This document shows, piece after piece, positions 53,958 through 64,000 of a DNA stretch of 64,000 nt (within the stretch, counting starts at the first letter, position 1; each line of letters opens with the position of its first letter). A model generated the notes under the pieces. It was not told the origin of the DNA. It made no database searches and was given only the letters and a program-made list of their open reading frames with translations. Source of the stretch: JBFWUM01 sp050247255. Lineage in GTDB: Bacteria > Acidobacteriota > Vicinamibacteria > Vicinamibacterales > UBA2999. The stretch is taken from contig JBFWUM010000022.1 of assembly GCA_050247255.1 (NCBI GenBank), forward strand, positions 1 through 64,000, read 5' to 3'. Made by a program: the position numbers and the translations under genes.

Positions 53958-54461
53958 ATGAAACGCCTGTTTTCAGCGGCGCCCCGTCACGCGGCGCCCT
54001 ACCTTCTGCTGCTCGCCCTGGCGGTGGCCGGCTGCTCCAGGACCGTCGACGTCACCCAGGCGCTCGAAATCACCGAGGTCCAGACCGGCTGGTACGACAT
54101 GGGCATCGTCGACGGGCAGAACAAGCTCGTGCCCAGCATCTCGCTTCGGCTGCAGAACACCGACCAGGACACCGTCGGCGGCGTGCAGCTGAACGCCATC
54201 TTCCGCCGCGTCGGCGAAGCCGACGGCTGGGGCGAGCACTTCGTCCAGGCCATCCCGCGCGACGGCATCGGGCCGGGCGCGACGACCAACCCCATCGTCC
54301 TGCGTTCCACCCTTGGCTACACCGGCACCCAGTCGCGGCTCGAGATGCTGCAGAACGCCCAGTTCGTCGATGCGACCGTCGACATCTTCGGCAAGCAGGG
54401 GCGCGGCGGCTGGGTGAAGATGGGCGAGTTCACGATCGATCGCCAGTTGCTGACCGAGTAG
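53958..54461 (+). CDS. Lipoprotein of unknown function
   Basis: A 167-residue lipoprotein: signal YLLLLALAVAGC gives a lipidated Cys near residue 26. The remainder is a beta-rich domain (ALEITEVQTGWYDMGIVDGQNKLVPSISLRLQN, TVGGVQLNAIFRRVGEADGWGEHFV) resembling the FxLYD/DUF-type lipoproteins with an immunoglobulin-like fold, but I cannot name the family. ATG 53958 is preferred to GTG 53943. It follows the sigma/anti-sigma/exported-protein group across a repeat and may belong to it. Confidence 0.75.
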   Translation: MKRLFSAAPRHAAPYLLLLALAVAGCSRTVDVTQALEITEVQTGWYDMGIVDGQNKLVPSISLRLQNTDQDTVGGVQLNAIFRRVGEADGWGEHFVQAIPRDGIGPGATTNPIVLRSTLGYTGTQSRLEMLQNAQFVDATVDIFGKQGRGGWVKMGEFTIDRQLLTE

Positions 54462-55844
54462 GTGGCGGCCCCAGTGCCTGCTCCATCGTCCGCCCCGACG
54501 CTCGCGCGCCGGCTCGGTCCCTACGACGCAGCGGCCATCATCGTCTCCAACGTCATCGGCGGCGGCATCCTGTTCACGCCGCCGCAGATTGCGGCGGCCG
54601 TGCCGAGCGCCCTGCCGTTCCTGTCCACGTGGATTGCCGGCGGCCTGCTCGCCTTCGCCGGCGCCATGGCCTATGCCGAGCTCGGCGCGCTGCGCCCGCG
54701 CGCCGGCGGCGAATACGTCTACCTGCGCGAGGCGTTCGGCCGGCTGATTGGCTTCCTCACCGGCTGGACGTCCTTTGTCGCCGGGTTTGCCGGCGCCATG
54801 GCCACCAGCGCGGTCGTCGTGCCGTTCTACCTCGATCGCTTTTTCCCCGGCGCCGGCAGCAGCGCGCCGTTCCTGGCGCTGCCGATCGTGCCGGGCTGGT
54901 TCGAGCTGTCGTTCTCGCCGCAGACGGTGATCGCGCTGGCCACCGTCTGGGGGCTCGCCTGGATTCACCTGCGCGGCGTCGGCCCCGGCCGCATCGTCGG
55001 CAACATCCTCGCGATCCTCAAGGTGTCGGCGTTCGTGATGTTCATCGCGCTCGGCTTCTCGATCGGCCAGGGCAACGCCGGCAACGTCGCGCAGGCGGCG
55101 CCGGTGGCGGTCACGGGTTGGCTGCTGGCGCTGATCCCGGTGATGTTCACCTACTCGGGGTGGAACGCCGCCGCCTACGTCGCCGAGGAGATTCGCGATC
55201 CCGGGCGCAACGTGCCCAAGGCGCTGGCGTTCGGCACGCTGGCGGTCGTGCTGATCTACGTGCTGGTGAACGTGCTCTATCTCTATGTGTTTCCGGCGGG
55301 CGAGCTGGCCACGATCCAGGGCAGCGTCCTCGACGTCGTGGCTGAGCGGCTGCTCGGCGCCGCGGCCGGCAACGTGATGGGGGTCGTCGGGATCATCAGC
55401 CTGCTCGCCAGCATCAGCGCCATGACCTTTGCCGGGCCGCGCGTCTACTTTGCGATGGCGCGCGACGGGCTGTTCTTCCGCGCCGCGGAACGCGTGCACC
55501 CGCGCTACCAGACGCCGGCGGTGTCGATCCTCGCGCAGGCCGGGTGGACCTCGGTGCTCGTGCTCTCGGCCACGGCCGATGCGCTGGCGACTTACACCGG
55601 CTTCGCGATCATGCTGTTCTCGGGGATCGCCGTGGCCGCGCTGTTCGTCCTGCGCCGCCGCGAGCCGGACGCCGAACGGCCGTTCCGCGCCTGGGGCTAT
55701 CCGGTGGCGCCCGGCATCTACGTGGTGGCCGCGGCCGCAATCGTCATCAACGGCCTGATCAACGCGCCGGGGTCAACCGGTTGGGGCGCGCTGATTATCC
55801 TGGCGGGCGTGCCGCTGTTTTATTGGTTTCGAGCTCGATCGTAG
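54462..55844 (+). CDS. APC-superfamily amino-acid permease (LAT-like)
   Basis: A 460-residue transporter with about 12 membrane segments. The helix 1 motif IIVSNVIGGGILFTPPQIAA and AYAELGALRPRAGGEYVYLREAFG mark the APC family, and the GWNAAAYVAEEIRDPGRNVPKAL loop is typical of L-type exchangers rather than the CAT group seen at 4893. It probably exchanges or imports neutral amino acids. GTG start immediately after the preceding stop, so it is likely co-transcribed with the lipoprotein. Confidence 0.9.
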   Translation: MAAPVPAPSSAPTLARRLGPYDAAAIIVSNVIGGGILFTPPQIAAAVPSALPFLSTWIAGGLLAFAGAMAYAELGALRPRAGGEYVYLREAFGRLIGFLTGWTSFVAGFAGAMATSAVVVPFYLDRFFPGAGSSAPFLALPIVPGWFELSFSPQTVIALATVWGLAWIHLRGVGPGRIVGNILAILKVSAFVMFIALGFSIGQGNAGNVAQAAPVAVTGWLLALIPVMFTYSGWNAAAYVAEEIRDPGRNVPKALAFGTLAVVLIYVLVNVLYLYVFPAGELATIQGSVLDVVAERLLGAAAGNVMGVVGIISLLASISAMTFAGPRVYFAMARDGLFFRAAERVHPRYQTPAVSILAQAGWTSVLVLSATADALATYTGFAIMLFSGIAVAALFVLRRREPDAERPFRAWGYPVAPGIYVVAAAAIVINGLINAPGSTGWGALIILAGVPLFYWFRARS

Positions 55845-55845
55845 A

Positions 55846-55904
55846 TGGTCGGTAGTCGGTCGTCGGTAGTCGACCCGCTACCACCGACCACCGACCACCG
55901 ACTC
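55846..55904. repeat. Inverted GGTCGGTAGTC-word repeats
   Basis: GGTCGGTAGTCGG, TCGTCGGTAGTCG on the left face CCACCGACCACCGACC, ACCGACTCC on the right, largely complementary around CCCGCTA. Between the permease and the convergent PEGA gene. Confidence 0.8.
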
Positions 55905-55907
55905 CCC

Positions 55908-56660
55908 TCACGGAGCGGGCTGCAGCTGCGCGCGGTAGTTGATCTTCCGTCCCGGCGTCACGTAGACGTCGAAGGTCTCGGTCTGGAAGCCGGGATACCG
56001 AATTTCGATCCGATAGCCGCCCGACTCGAGCCGCAGCGCCTGGAAGAAGCCGTCGAAGTCGTCGACGATGCCGGCGTAGTAGCCGTCGACGAAGACCTGT
56101 GCGTCGCGCGGGGTGACCTGCAGCCGGACCTCGCCGATGTCGTAGCTGTAGCCGTAGCCCCAGTAGTTCCCGTAGTAGTGCAGCGGCCGGCGCGGCCCCC
56201 AGCCCCACGGGTCGTAGTAGAAGTAGCCGAGCCCGAACGCCCCGTAGCCATAGGGATACGAGTAGCGCGGGTAGTAGTAGTACGGCGGCCACGGCCGGGC
56301 GACGACGATGCGGTCGTCGCGATCGCGATCGCGGTCCCGTCCGTCTGGCGCCGGACGCGTGCGCGGCACGGCCACGCGCTCGCCTGCGCCGCCGTCGTCG
56401 TTGTCAGGACGGCGCCGGCGCGGCTCGGCGGTCCGCTGTCCGCTCGGCGCCGGATCGTCGCGCGTCACGGTCGTTGGCGGCGGCGCCGGCTGCCGTGGCA
56501 CGGCACGGCGCTCGGGCGGCGGCGACGGCTGCGGCGCGCTCTGGGTGCTGCCGCCATCACCGCCGCTGCCGCCGCCCTCGGGCGGACGGCGCTGCACCTG
56601 GGCGAAGGTTGGCGTGGAGGCCGCAATCAGCAGGGCGGCCAGCAAGAGTCGCGGGAGCAT
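55908..56660 (-). CDS. Exported proline/tyrosine-rich protein with PEGA-like C-terminal domain
   Basis: A 250-residue secreted protein: signal peptide to TFAQ (residues 3-21), a disordered Pro/Arg/Asp-rich centre (30-130), a Tyr/Gly/Trp-rich patch (YYYYPRYSYPYGYGAFGLGY) and a C-terminal PEGA domain (VRLQVTPRDAQVFVDGYYAGIVDDFDG, then ALRLESGGYRIEIRYPGFQ). PEGA domains bind surface partners. ATG 56660 is used; upstream in-frame sequence lacks a signal. It is divergent from hslV across 140 bases. Confidence 0.82.
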   Translation of the reverse strand: MLPRLLLAALLIAASTPTFAQVQRRPPEGGGSGGDGGSTQSAPQPSPPPERRAVPRQPAPPPTTVTRDDPAPSGQRTAEPRRRRPDNDDGGAGERVAVPRTRPAPDGRDRDRDRDDRIVVARPWPPYYYYPRYSYPYGYGAFGLGYFYYDPWGWGPRRPLHYYGNYWGYGYSYDIGEVRLQVTPRDAQVFVDGYYAGIVDDFDGFFQALRLESGGYRIEIRYPGFQTETFDVYVTPGRKINYRAQLQPAP

Positions 56661-56800
56661 GGGGAACCTCCGGCTTCCACCTGAGCAACACCGTTGCCAT
56701 CGCCTGGGTGGCAAATTCCGCCGGAAATCAGCAGCTTTTCGGCCGTGTTGTCCTCTGCGGCCGCCGCAGGGGTGCTCACTTTTTGAGATACTGGCGGGTG

Positions 56801-57325
56801 ATGCACGCCACCACGATCCTTGCCGTGCGCCATCGCGATCGCACCGTGCTGGCGGGCGACGGACAGGTCACCCTGGGCAATACCGTCGTCAAGTCGGGCG
56901 CCAGGAAGATTCGGCGCCTCTATAACAACTCGATTCTCGCGGGCTTTGCCGGATCGGCGGCCGATTCCTTCGCCCTCTTCACCCGCTTCGAAGCGAAGCT
57001 CGAACAGTACCGCGGCAACCTCGAACGCTCGGCCGTTGAGCTCGCGCGCGACTGGCGCTCGGATCGCCTGCTGCGCCGCCTCGAGGCCATGCTGATCGTC
57101 GCCGACCGCAAGTCGACCTTCCTCCTCTCGGGGACAGGCGATCTCATCGAGCCCGACGACGGGATTGTCGCGGTGGGATCGGGCGGGTCGTATGCGATGG
57201 CGGCGGCGCGGGCGCTGGTCCTGCACAGCCCGCTCGATGCGCGCCAGATTGCAGAGGAAGCGATGAAGATTGCCGCCGGCATCTGCATCTACACCAACTC
57301 GAACCTGACCGTCGAGGAACTCTAG
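56801..57325 (+). CDS. hslV: ATP-dependent protease peptidase subunit HslV
   Basis: A 174-residue proteasome-like peptidase. The catalytic Thr is in the ATTILAVRHRDRTVLAGDGQVT start (removal of the first residues exposes it). NTVVKSGARKIRRLYN, GFAGSAADSFALF and VGSGGSYAMAAARAL are standard. It forms a double hexamer with HslU. It starts at ATG 56801 and is separated from hslU by 31 bases holding a palindromic repeat. In many bacteria it directly follows xerC, which here is 24 kb away. Confidence 0.96.
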   Translation: MHATTILAVRHRDRTVLAGDGQVTLGNTVVKSGARKIRRLYNNSILAGFAGSAADSFALFTRFEAKLEQYRGNLERSAVELARDWRSDRLLRRLEAMLIVADRKSTFLLSGTGDLIEPDDGIVAVGSGGSYAMAAARALVLHSPLDARQIAEEAMKIAAGICIYTNSNLTVEEL

Positions 57326-57329
57326 GAGC

Positions 57330-57347
57330 CCGGGACTTCAGTCCCGG
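57330..57347. repeat. CCGGGACT palindromic repeat between hslV and hslU
   Basis: CCGGGACTTCAGTCCCGG, a member of the CCGAGACT family in which both arms changed together, keeping an 8-bp stem. Confidence 0.88.
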
Positions 57348-57356
57348 CCGAAGACC

Positions 57357-58751
<1,395 letters not shown>

Positions 58752-58754
58752 GCC

Positions 58755-59297
58755 CTACCTGGCCGAGGCCATCTCCTTCCACACGCGGTCGCCGGCGCGG
58801 ATGGCGGCGGGCGTGTCGAAGGAGCGTCCCTTCGGCCGCCAGGCGCCCTCGTCCCCGAAGGTCTCGTAGGCCTGGACCATCGTCAAGTGGTCGACGATGT
58901 CCTGGCGTTCGGCAATCTCGACGGCGTGCTGCAGCTCGTGGCCGAGGGTGGCGGTCAGCCGCAGACGTGAGCGTCCCCAGTCGAGGGAGACAACCACGTA
59001 GCGCCGGCCGCCGGCGACCCCCATAAACGTCAGGTGGCCGTCGACCCCGCGCGGCAGGTCACGGGTGCTGCGGACGTAGACGATGACGTCGGAGGCGTTC
59101 AGGCGCTCGACCAGCAGCCGGAAGGACGGCGAACGCTGGAGCGCCTCGGTAATCAACACGGCAAGGTCGGGCTCGTTCGTGCGCAGGTGCATGACGGCCG
59201 ACGAGCCATCGGCGGCGCTGGCAATCGGAGCGGCGGCGAGGAAGACGGCGAGGACAACGACAATCGAACAGGAATGACGACGCGAATATGAGGGCAT
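58755..59297 (-). CDS. Exported HExxH protein, putative secreted metallopeptidase
   Basis: A 180-residue protein with a signal peptide (CSIVVVLAVFLAAAPIASA, residues 10-28) and a HELQH motif at residues 120-124 followed by AVE, the pattern of gluzincin zinc peptidases. Around it are YVVVSLDWGRSRLRLTATLG and IVDHLTMVQAYETFGDEG. ATG 59297 begins the signal sequence; the longer frame upstream has no signal character. It is divergent from the GAF-sigma54 activator. Unrelated in sequence to the HELYH protein at 728. Substrate unknown. Confidence 0.78.
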   Translation of the reverse strand: MPSYSRRHSCSIVVVLAVFLAAAPIASAADGSSAVMHLRTNEPDLAVLITEALQRSPSFRLLVERLNASDVIVYVRSTRDLPRGVDGHLTFMGVAGGRRYVVVSLDWGRSRLRLTATLGHELQHAVEIAERQDIVDHLTMVQAYETFGDEGAWRPKGRSFDTPAAIRAGDRVWKEMASAR

Positions 59298-59392
59298 GCA
59301 GTTCCGCTGGCAAGTTCTCCGCCATGTTAGTGAAGGCACTGCGCGGGTGCATGAAGCGCCGATGAATGCGTGGGTTGCGGATGAAAATCCGG

Positions 59393-59398
59393 TAGAAT
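59393..59398 (+). promoter_or_regulatory. Candidate -10 box before the GAF-sigma54 activator
   Basis: TAGAAT lies 70 bases before the ATG at 59468. No well-spaced -35 is seen (TTGCGG is only 12 bases upstream). Confidence 0.35.
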
Positions 59399-59467
59399 GG
59401 CGAGGCGTCACGAGTCAACAACTCTGTCGACGAGATTTCCATCCGGTACAAAGTTGTAACAATTCAC

Positions 59468-61057
<1,590 letters not shown>

Positions 61058-62386
61058 GTGAGCCGTTCGTCGCTCCGCCTCATGGTTATCGTGGCCGCCG
61101 TGCTCCTGTCCGCCTGCGGCAAGAAGGGGCCGCCGCTGGCGCCGATCGTCCGCATCCCGGCGGCGATCGAGACGATCACGCCGCAGCGGGTCGGCAACGA
61201 CATCTTCCTGACGCTGACGGTGCCGCGGCTGAACATCGACGGCACCCAGCCGGTCGACATCTTCGAAGTCCGGGTCTACGGCTACACCGGGCGGACGCCG
61301 CCGCCGCGGAACCGGTTTGCCGAGGCGGGCACGCTGGTGGCGACGATTCCCGTCGCCCCGCCGCCGCCGCCGGTGCCGCCGGGCGAGACGCCGCCTGCGG
61401 CCGCGCCGCCAGCGCCGGCAGGGGCGGCGATCGGCAACGCGATCACCGTGCGCGACACGCTGACGCCCGACGAGTTCCAGCCCGGGCCGGCGCTGACGAC
61501 ACCGCTGCCGCCGGGCGCTCGCCCGCTGCCGGTGGCTGCGGCGCCGCCGCCGACAGGACCGCTGCGTCGTTACTACATTGCCGTCGGCATCAGCACGCGC
61601 GGCGACGCCGGACCGCAGCCGGCGCCGATTGAAGTGCCGCTGTTCCCGCTGCCGCAACCGCCGTCAGCACTCGTCCTGCAGGCCACTGCGACCAGCACCG
61701 TGGTGTCATGGGACCGGCCGTACGGGATTCTCGGGTTTCTCTTCGACGCCCCGCTGCCACCGGAGCCGTCGCCGGCGGATGACCCGTTTGCGCCGCCGCG
61801 CCCGGCGGCTGCAGCCGCGGCGGCGCCGGTGTCGCCGGCCGGCCCGATGCTGTTCAACGTCTACCTGACGCGCGGGGCCGTGGCGGCGCCGCCAGGCCAG
61901 CCGGCGCCGCCACCGCGCATGCCGTGGGCCGACGCGCCTCAAGCGCCGCTGAATCCGGCGCCGCTGACGGCGACGCAGTTCGCCGACATCGTCGACTTCG
62001 GCAGCGAGCGCTGCTACACCGTGCGCTCGCTGCGCGGCACCGCGCCCAACGTGCTCGTCAGCGAGCCGTCGCCCGAAAGGTGCATCACCGCCGTCGACAC
62101 GTTCCCGCCGGCGGCGCCGGCCGGGCTGGCGGCGGTGGCTGCGCAGGGCTTGATCAGCCTGATCTGGGAGCCGTCGAGCGACGTCGATCTCGCCGGCTAC
62201 CTGATCTTGCGCGGCACCGCCGGCGATGCCACACTGCAGCCGCTGACGCCGATGCCGGTGAACGAGGCGCGGTTCGTCGACGAGGGCGTCACGCCCGGCC
62301 AGCGGTATGCGTACGCCCTGGTCGCGGTCGACACCGCCGGGAATCGAAGCGCCGAGTCAGCCAGGGTCGAAGAAACCGCTCGTTAG
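61058..62386 (+). CDS. Lipoprotein with fibronectin type III-like domains
   Basis: A 442-residue lipoprotein: signal VIVAAVLLSACGKKGPP gives lipidated Cys at about residue 20. Two or three fibronectin-III-like beta domains follow (APIVRIPAAIETITPQRVGNDIFLTLTVPRL; PPSALVLQATATSTVVSWDRP; PPAAPAGLAAVAAQGLISLIWEPSSDVDLAGYLILRG), separated by long Pro/Ala linkers. The C-terminal RYAYALVAVDTAGNRSAESARV is the classic Fn3 end. GTG immediately after the activator stop. Probably a periplasmic or surface interaction protein; the AC-GKKGPP motif resembles LptM/YifL-type small lipoproteins at its start only. Confidence 0.82.
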   Translation: MSRSSLRLMVIVAAVLLSACGKKGPPLAPIVRIPAAIETITPQRVGNDIFLTLTVPRLNIDGTQPVDIFEVRVYGYTGRTPPPRNRFAEAGTLVATIPVAPPPPPVPPGETPPAAAPPAPAGAAIGNAITVRDTLTPDEFQPGPALTTPLPPGARPLPVAAAPPPTGPLRRYYIAVGISTRGDAGPQPAPIEVPLFPLPQPPSALVLQATATSTVVSWDRPYGILGFLFDAPLPPEPSPADDPFAPPRPAAAAAAAPVSPAGPMLFNVYLTRGAVAAPPGQPAPPPRMPWADAPQAPLNPAPLTATQFADIVDFGSERCYTVRSLRGTAPNVLVSEPSPERCITAVDTFPPAAPAGLAAVAAQGLISLIWEPSSDVDLAGYLILRGTAGDATLQPLTPMPVNEARFVDEGVTPGQRYAYALVAVDTAGNRSAESARVEETAR

Positions 62387-62395
62387 GGGAACCGT

Positions 62396-63276
62396 ATGAA
62401 GCTCTTTGTCGACACCGGGAACATCAAGGAAATCGAGGCGCTCGCTGCGATCGGCATCCTCGACGGCGTGACCACCAACCCGTCGCTGATGGCGAAAGAG
62501 GGTGGCGACCCGCGCAAGATTCTCAAGCGCATCTGCGAGATCGTGAAGGGCCCGGTGAGCGGGGAGGTCGTGGCCACCGANNNNNNNNNNNNNNNNNNNN
62601 NNNNNNNNNNNNNNNNNNNNNNNNNNNNNNNNNNNNNNNNNNNNNNNNNNNNNNNNNNNNNNNNNNNNNNNNNNNNNNNNGCATCCTCGACGGCGTGACC
62701 ACCAACCCGTCGCTGATGGCGAAAGAGGGTGGCGACCCGCGCAAGATTCTCAAGCGCATCTGCGAGATCGTGAAGGGCCCGGTGAGCGGGGAGGTCGTGG
62801 CCACCGATTACGCCGGCATGCTCAGCGAAGGGCGCGAGATTGCCGCCATCGACGAGCACATGGTGGTCAAGGTGCCGCTGACCAGGGACGGGCTGCACGC
62901 GTGCAAGACGCTCTCGTCGGAAGGGGCGCACGTCAACGTGACGCTCTGCTTCTCGGCGACGCAGGCGTGGCTGGCGGCCAAGGCGGGCGCCTCGTACATC
63001 AGCCCGTTCGTCGGCCGGCTCGACGACATCGGCACGACCGGGATGAACCTCATCCGCGAGATCGTCGACATCTACGACAACTACGACTACCCGACCGAGG
63101 TGCTCGTCGCCAGCGTCCGCAACCCGATCCACATCGTCGAGGCGGCGCGCATGGGGGCGGACGTCGTCACCGTGCCGGCGGCGGTGATCGAGCACTGCTT
63201 CAAGCATCCGCTCACCGACATCGGGCTCGAGCGGTTCCTGAAGGACTGGGAGAAGGCGCAGGCCGCCAAGGTGTGA
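62396..63276 (+). CDS. tal: Transaldolase (short, TalC/FSA type), interrupted by an artefactual gap
   Basis: Transfers a dihydroxyacetone unit in the pentose phosphate pathway. MKLFVDTGNIKEIEALAAIGILDGVTTNPSL is the family start; the Schiff-base Lys lies in EHMVVKVPLTRDG, and AGASYISPFVGRLDDIG is diagnostic. The assembly breaks it at 62581; deleting the 100 N plus the duplicated 127 bp joins the two frames and gives 217 residues, normal for the type. The stop overlaps the next start as GTGA. Confidence 0.94.
62581..62680. other. Assembly gap flanked by a 127-bp duplication
   Basis: One hundred N bases. 62454-62580 and 62681-62807 are identical over 127 bp, the same length as at the gap near 52.6 kb. 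Confidence 0.95.
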
Positions 63277-64000
63277 AGCCGCCTACGCCACAGGCTTCGG
63301 CGCGCCGCGGACTGAGCTGCCGCGAGCGGATCGACCTGCTGTTCGATCCCGACACGTTCGAGGAGATCGACGCGCTCGTCACGCACCGCTGCCGCGACTT
63401 CGGCATGGCCGAGCGCGCGGTGCCGGGCGACGGGGTCATCGCGGGATCGGGGCGGATCAACGGCCGGCTCGCCTACGCCTTCGCGCAGGACTTCAGCGTT
63501 TTCGGCGGCTCGCTCTCCGAGACCAACGCCGCCAAGATCGTCAAGATCATGGACGCCGCCATGAAGATGGGGGCGCCGATCATCGGCCTGAACGACTCAG
63601 GCGGCGCCCGCATCCAGGAAGGGGTCGTCTCGCTCGGCGGCTACGCCGACATCTTCCTGCGCAACACGCTGGCCTCGGGCGTGGTGCCGCAGATCTCCGC
63701 CATCATGGGCCCGTGCGCCGGCGGCGCCGTCTATTCGCCGGCGATCACCGACTTCACGATCATGGTGAAGGGGTCGTCGTACATGTTCGTCACCGGACCG
63801 GAGGTGATCCGCACCGTCACGCACGAGACGGTGACCAAGGAGCAGCTCGGCGGCGCGATGACGCACAACGAGACGAGCGGTGTCGCCCACTTCGCCGTCG
63901 AGGACGACCGCGAGTGCCTGCTGCTCGTGCGTGAGCTGCTGTCGTTCCTGCCGGGCAACAACGTCGACGATCCGCCGCGCATCGAGAGCGCCGATCCGGT
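63273..64000 (+). CDS. Acyl-CoA carboxylase beta subunit (propionyl-CoA type), 3'-truncated
   Basis: The frame is open from GTG 63273 to the window edge (242 codons). It is the carboxyltransferase subunit that moves CO2 from biotin to acyl-CoA. Diagnostic: ARRGLSCRERIDLLFDPDTF, FAQDFSVFGGSLSETNAAKI, GLNDSGGARIQEGVVSLGGYA, MGPCAGGAVYSPAITDF and MFVTGPEVIRTVTHE, the acyl-CoA binding and oxyanion glycines. PccB/MmdA-like rather than AccD (no zinc ribbon). The start overlaps the transaldolase stop (GTGA). Confidence 0.93.
   Translation, partial: MKPPTPQASARRGLSCRERIDLLFDPDTFEEIDALVTHRCRDFGMAERAVPGDGVIAGSGRINGRLAYAFAQDFSVFGGSLSETNAAKIVKIMDAAMKMGAPIIGLNDSGGARIQEGVVSLGGYADIFLRNTLASGVVPQISAIMGPCAGGAVYSPAITDFTIMVKGSSYMFVTGPEVIRTVTHETVTKEQLGGAMTHNETSGVAHFAVEDDRECLLLVRELLSFLPGNNVDDPPRIESADP

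Overview
The window looks like a fragment of a high-GC Gram-negative soil or sediment bacterium, most likely an acidobacterium of the Vicinamibacteria type. This is inference from gene content: LpxC (an outer membrane), an Oar-like TonB receptor with an N-terminal carboxypeptidase-regulatory domain, a Ser/Thr kinase with TPR repeats paired with an ECF sigma factor, two NtrC-class activators, and no transposase, prophage or rRNA. It is probably a metagenome assembly. There are three 100-N gaps, and two of them are flanked on each side by the same 127 bp, the footprint of contigs that overlap by one k-mer but were not merged.

Layout. 1-6.4 kb: transglycosylase tail, HExxH protein, a small toxin-antitoxin islet between inverted repeats, NlpC/P60 lipoprotein, HNH protein, a beta-propeller protein with an unusual start, and an amino-acid permease. 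6.5-16.4 kb: uvrA (with repeat DNA inserted in frame), lpxC with a terminator, a diheme cytochrome, a GlxA-type regulator divergent from a SoxCD-like sulfite dehydrogenase pair, a second VapBC, and a two-domain glyoxalase-fold protein. 16.4-25.2 kb: a sigma factor/STAS/small-protein operon divergent from lysA-tmk, then the housekeeping operon rplU-rpmA-obg-nadD-rsfS-comF, a lipoprotein and TPR protein, a gap, and dprA. 25.2-32.4 kb: topA, trmFO, a membrane protein, a degenerate alpha/beta hydrolase and xerC. 32.4-56.7 kb: accessory and regulatory genes (MASE1 protein, carboxypeptidase-regulatory protein, TonB receptor with PHP protein, ECF/kinase pair, two-component pair, ABC-F ATPase, HTH-receiver protein, ECF/anti-sigma operon, permease, PEGA protein). 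56.8-64 kb: hslVU, a secreted HExxH protein, a GAF-sigma54 activator, a fibronectin-type lipoprotein, transaldolase, and the start of an acyl-CoA carboxylase beta subunit.

The most unusual feature is the density and variety of short repeats, in at least eight unrelated families: CCGAGACT-type palindromes with compensating stem changes, GGCACCCC/GGGGTGCC hairpins that abut stop codons, CTTCCGGC hairpins, GAATTCAG runs, CACGAAGG words, GACGNATT words, GGACCCTC words and CGGTAGTC words. They fill most intergenic spaces, often as inverted pairs. Several have entered genes in frame (uvrA, the ABC-F ATPase, the anti-sigma factor, the NlpC lipoprotein, an antitoxin) or supply stop codons. No enzyme that would move them is visible here.

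No tRNA, rRNA, CRISPR array or complete mobile element was seen. No stretch over 300 bases lacks a gene; the largest spacers (9441-9676 and 51214-51458) hold only a repeat hairpin or nothing recognisable.
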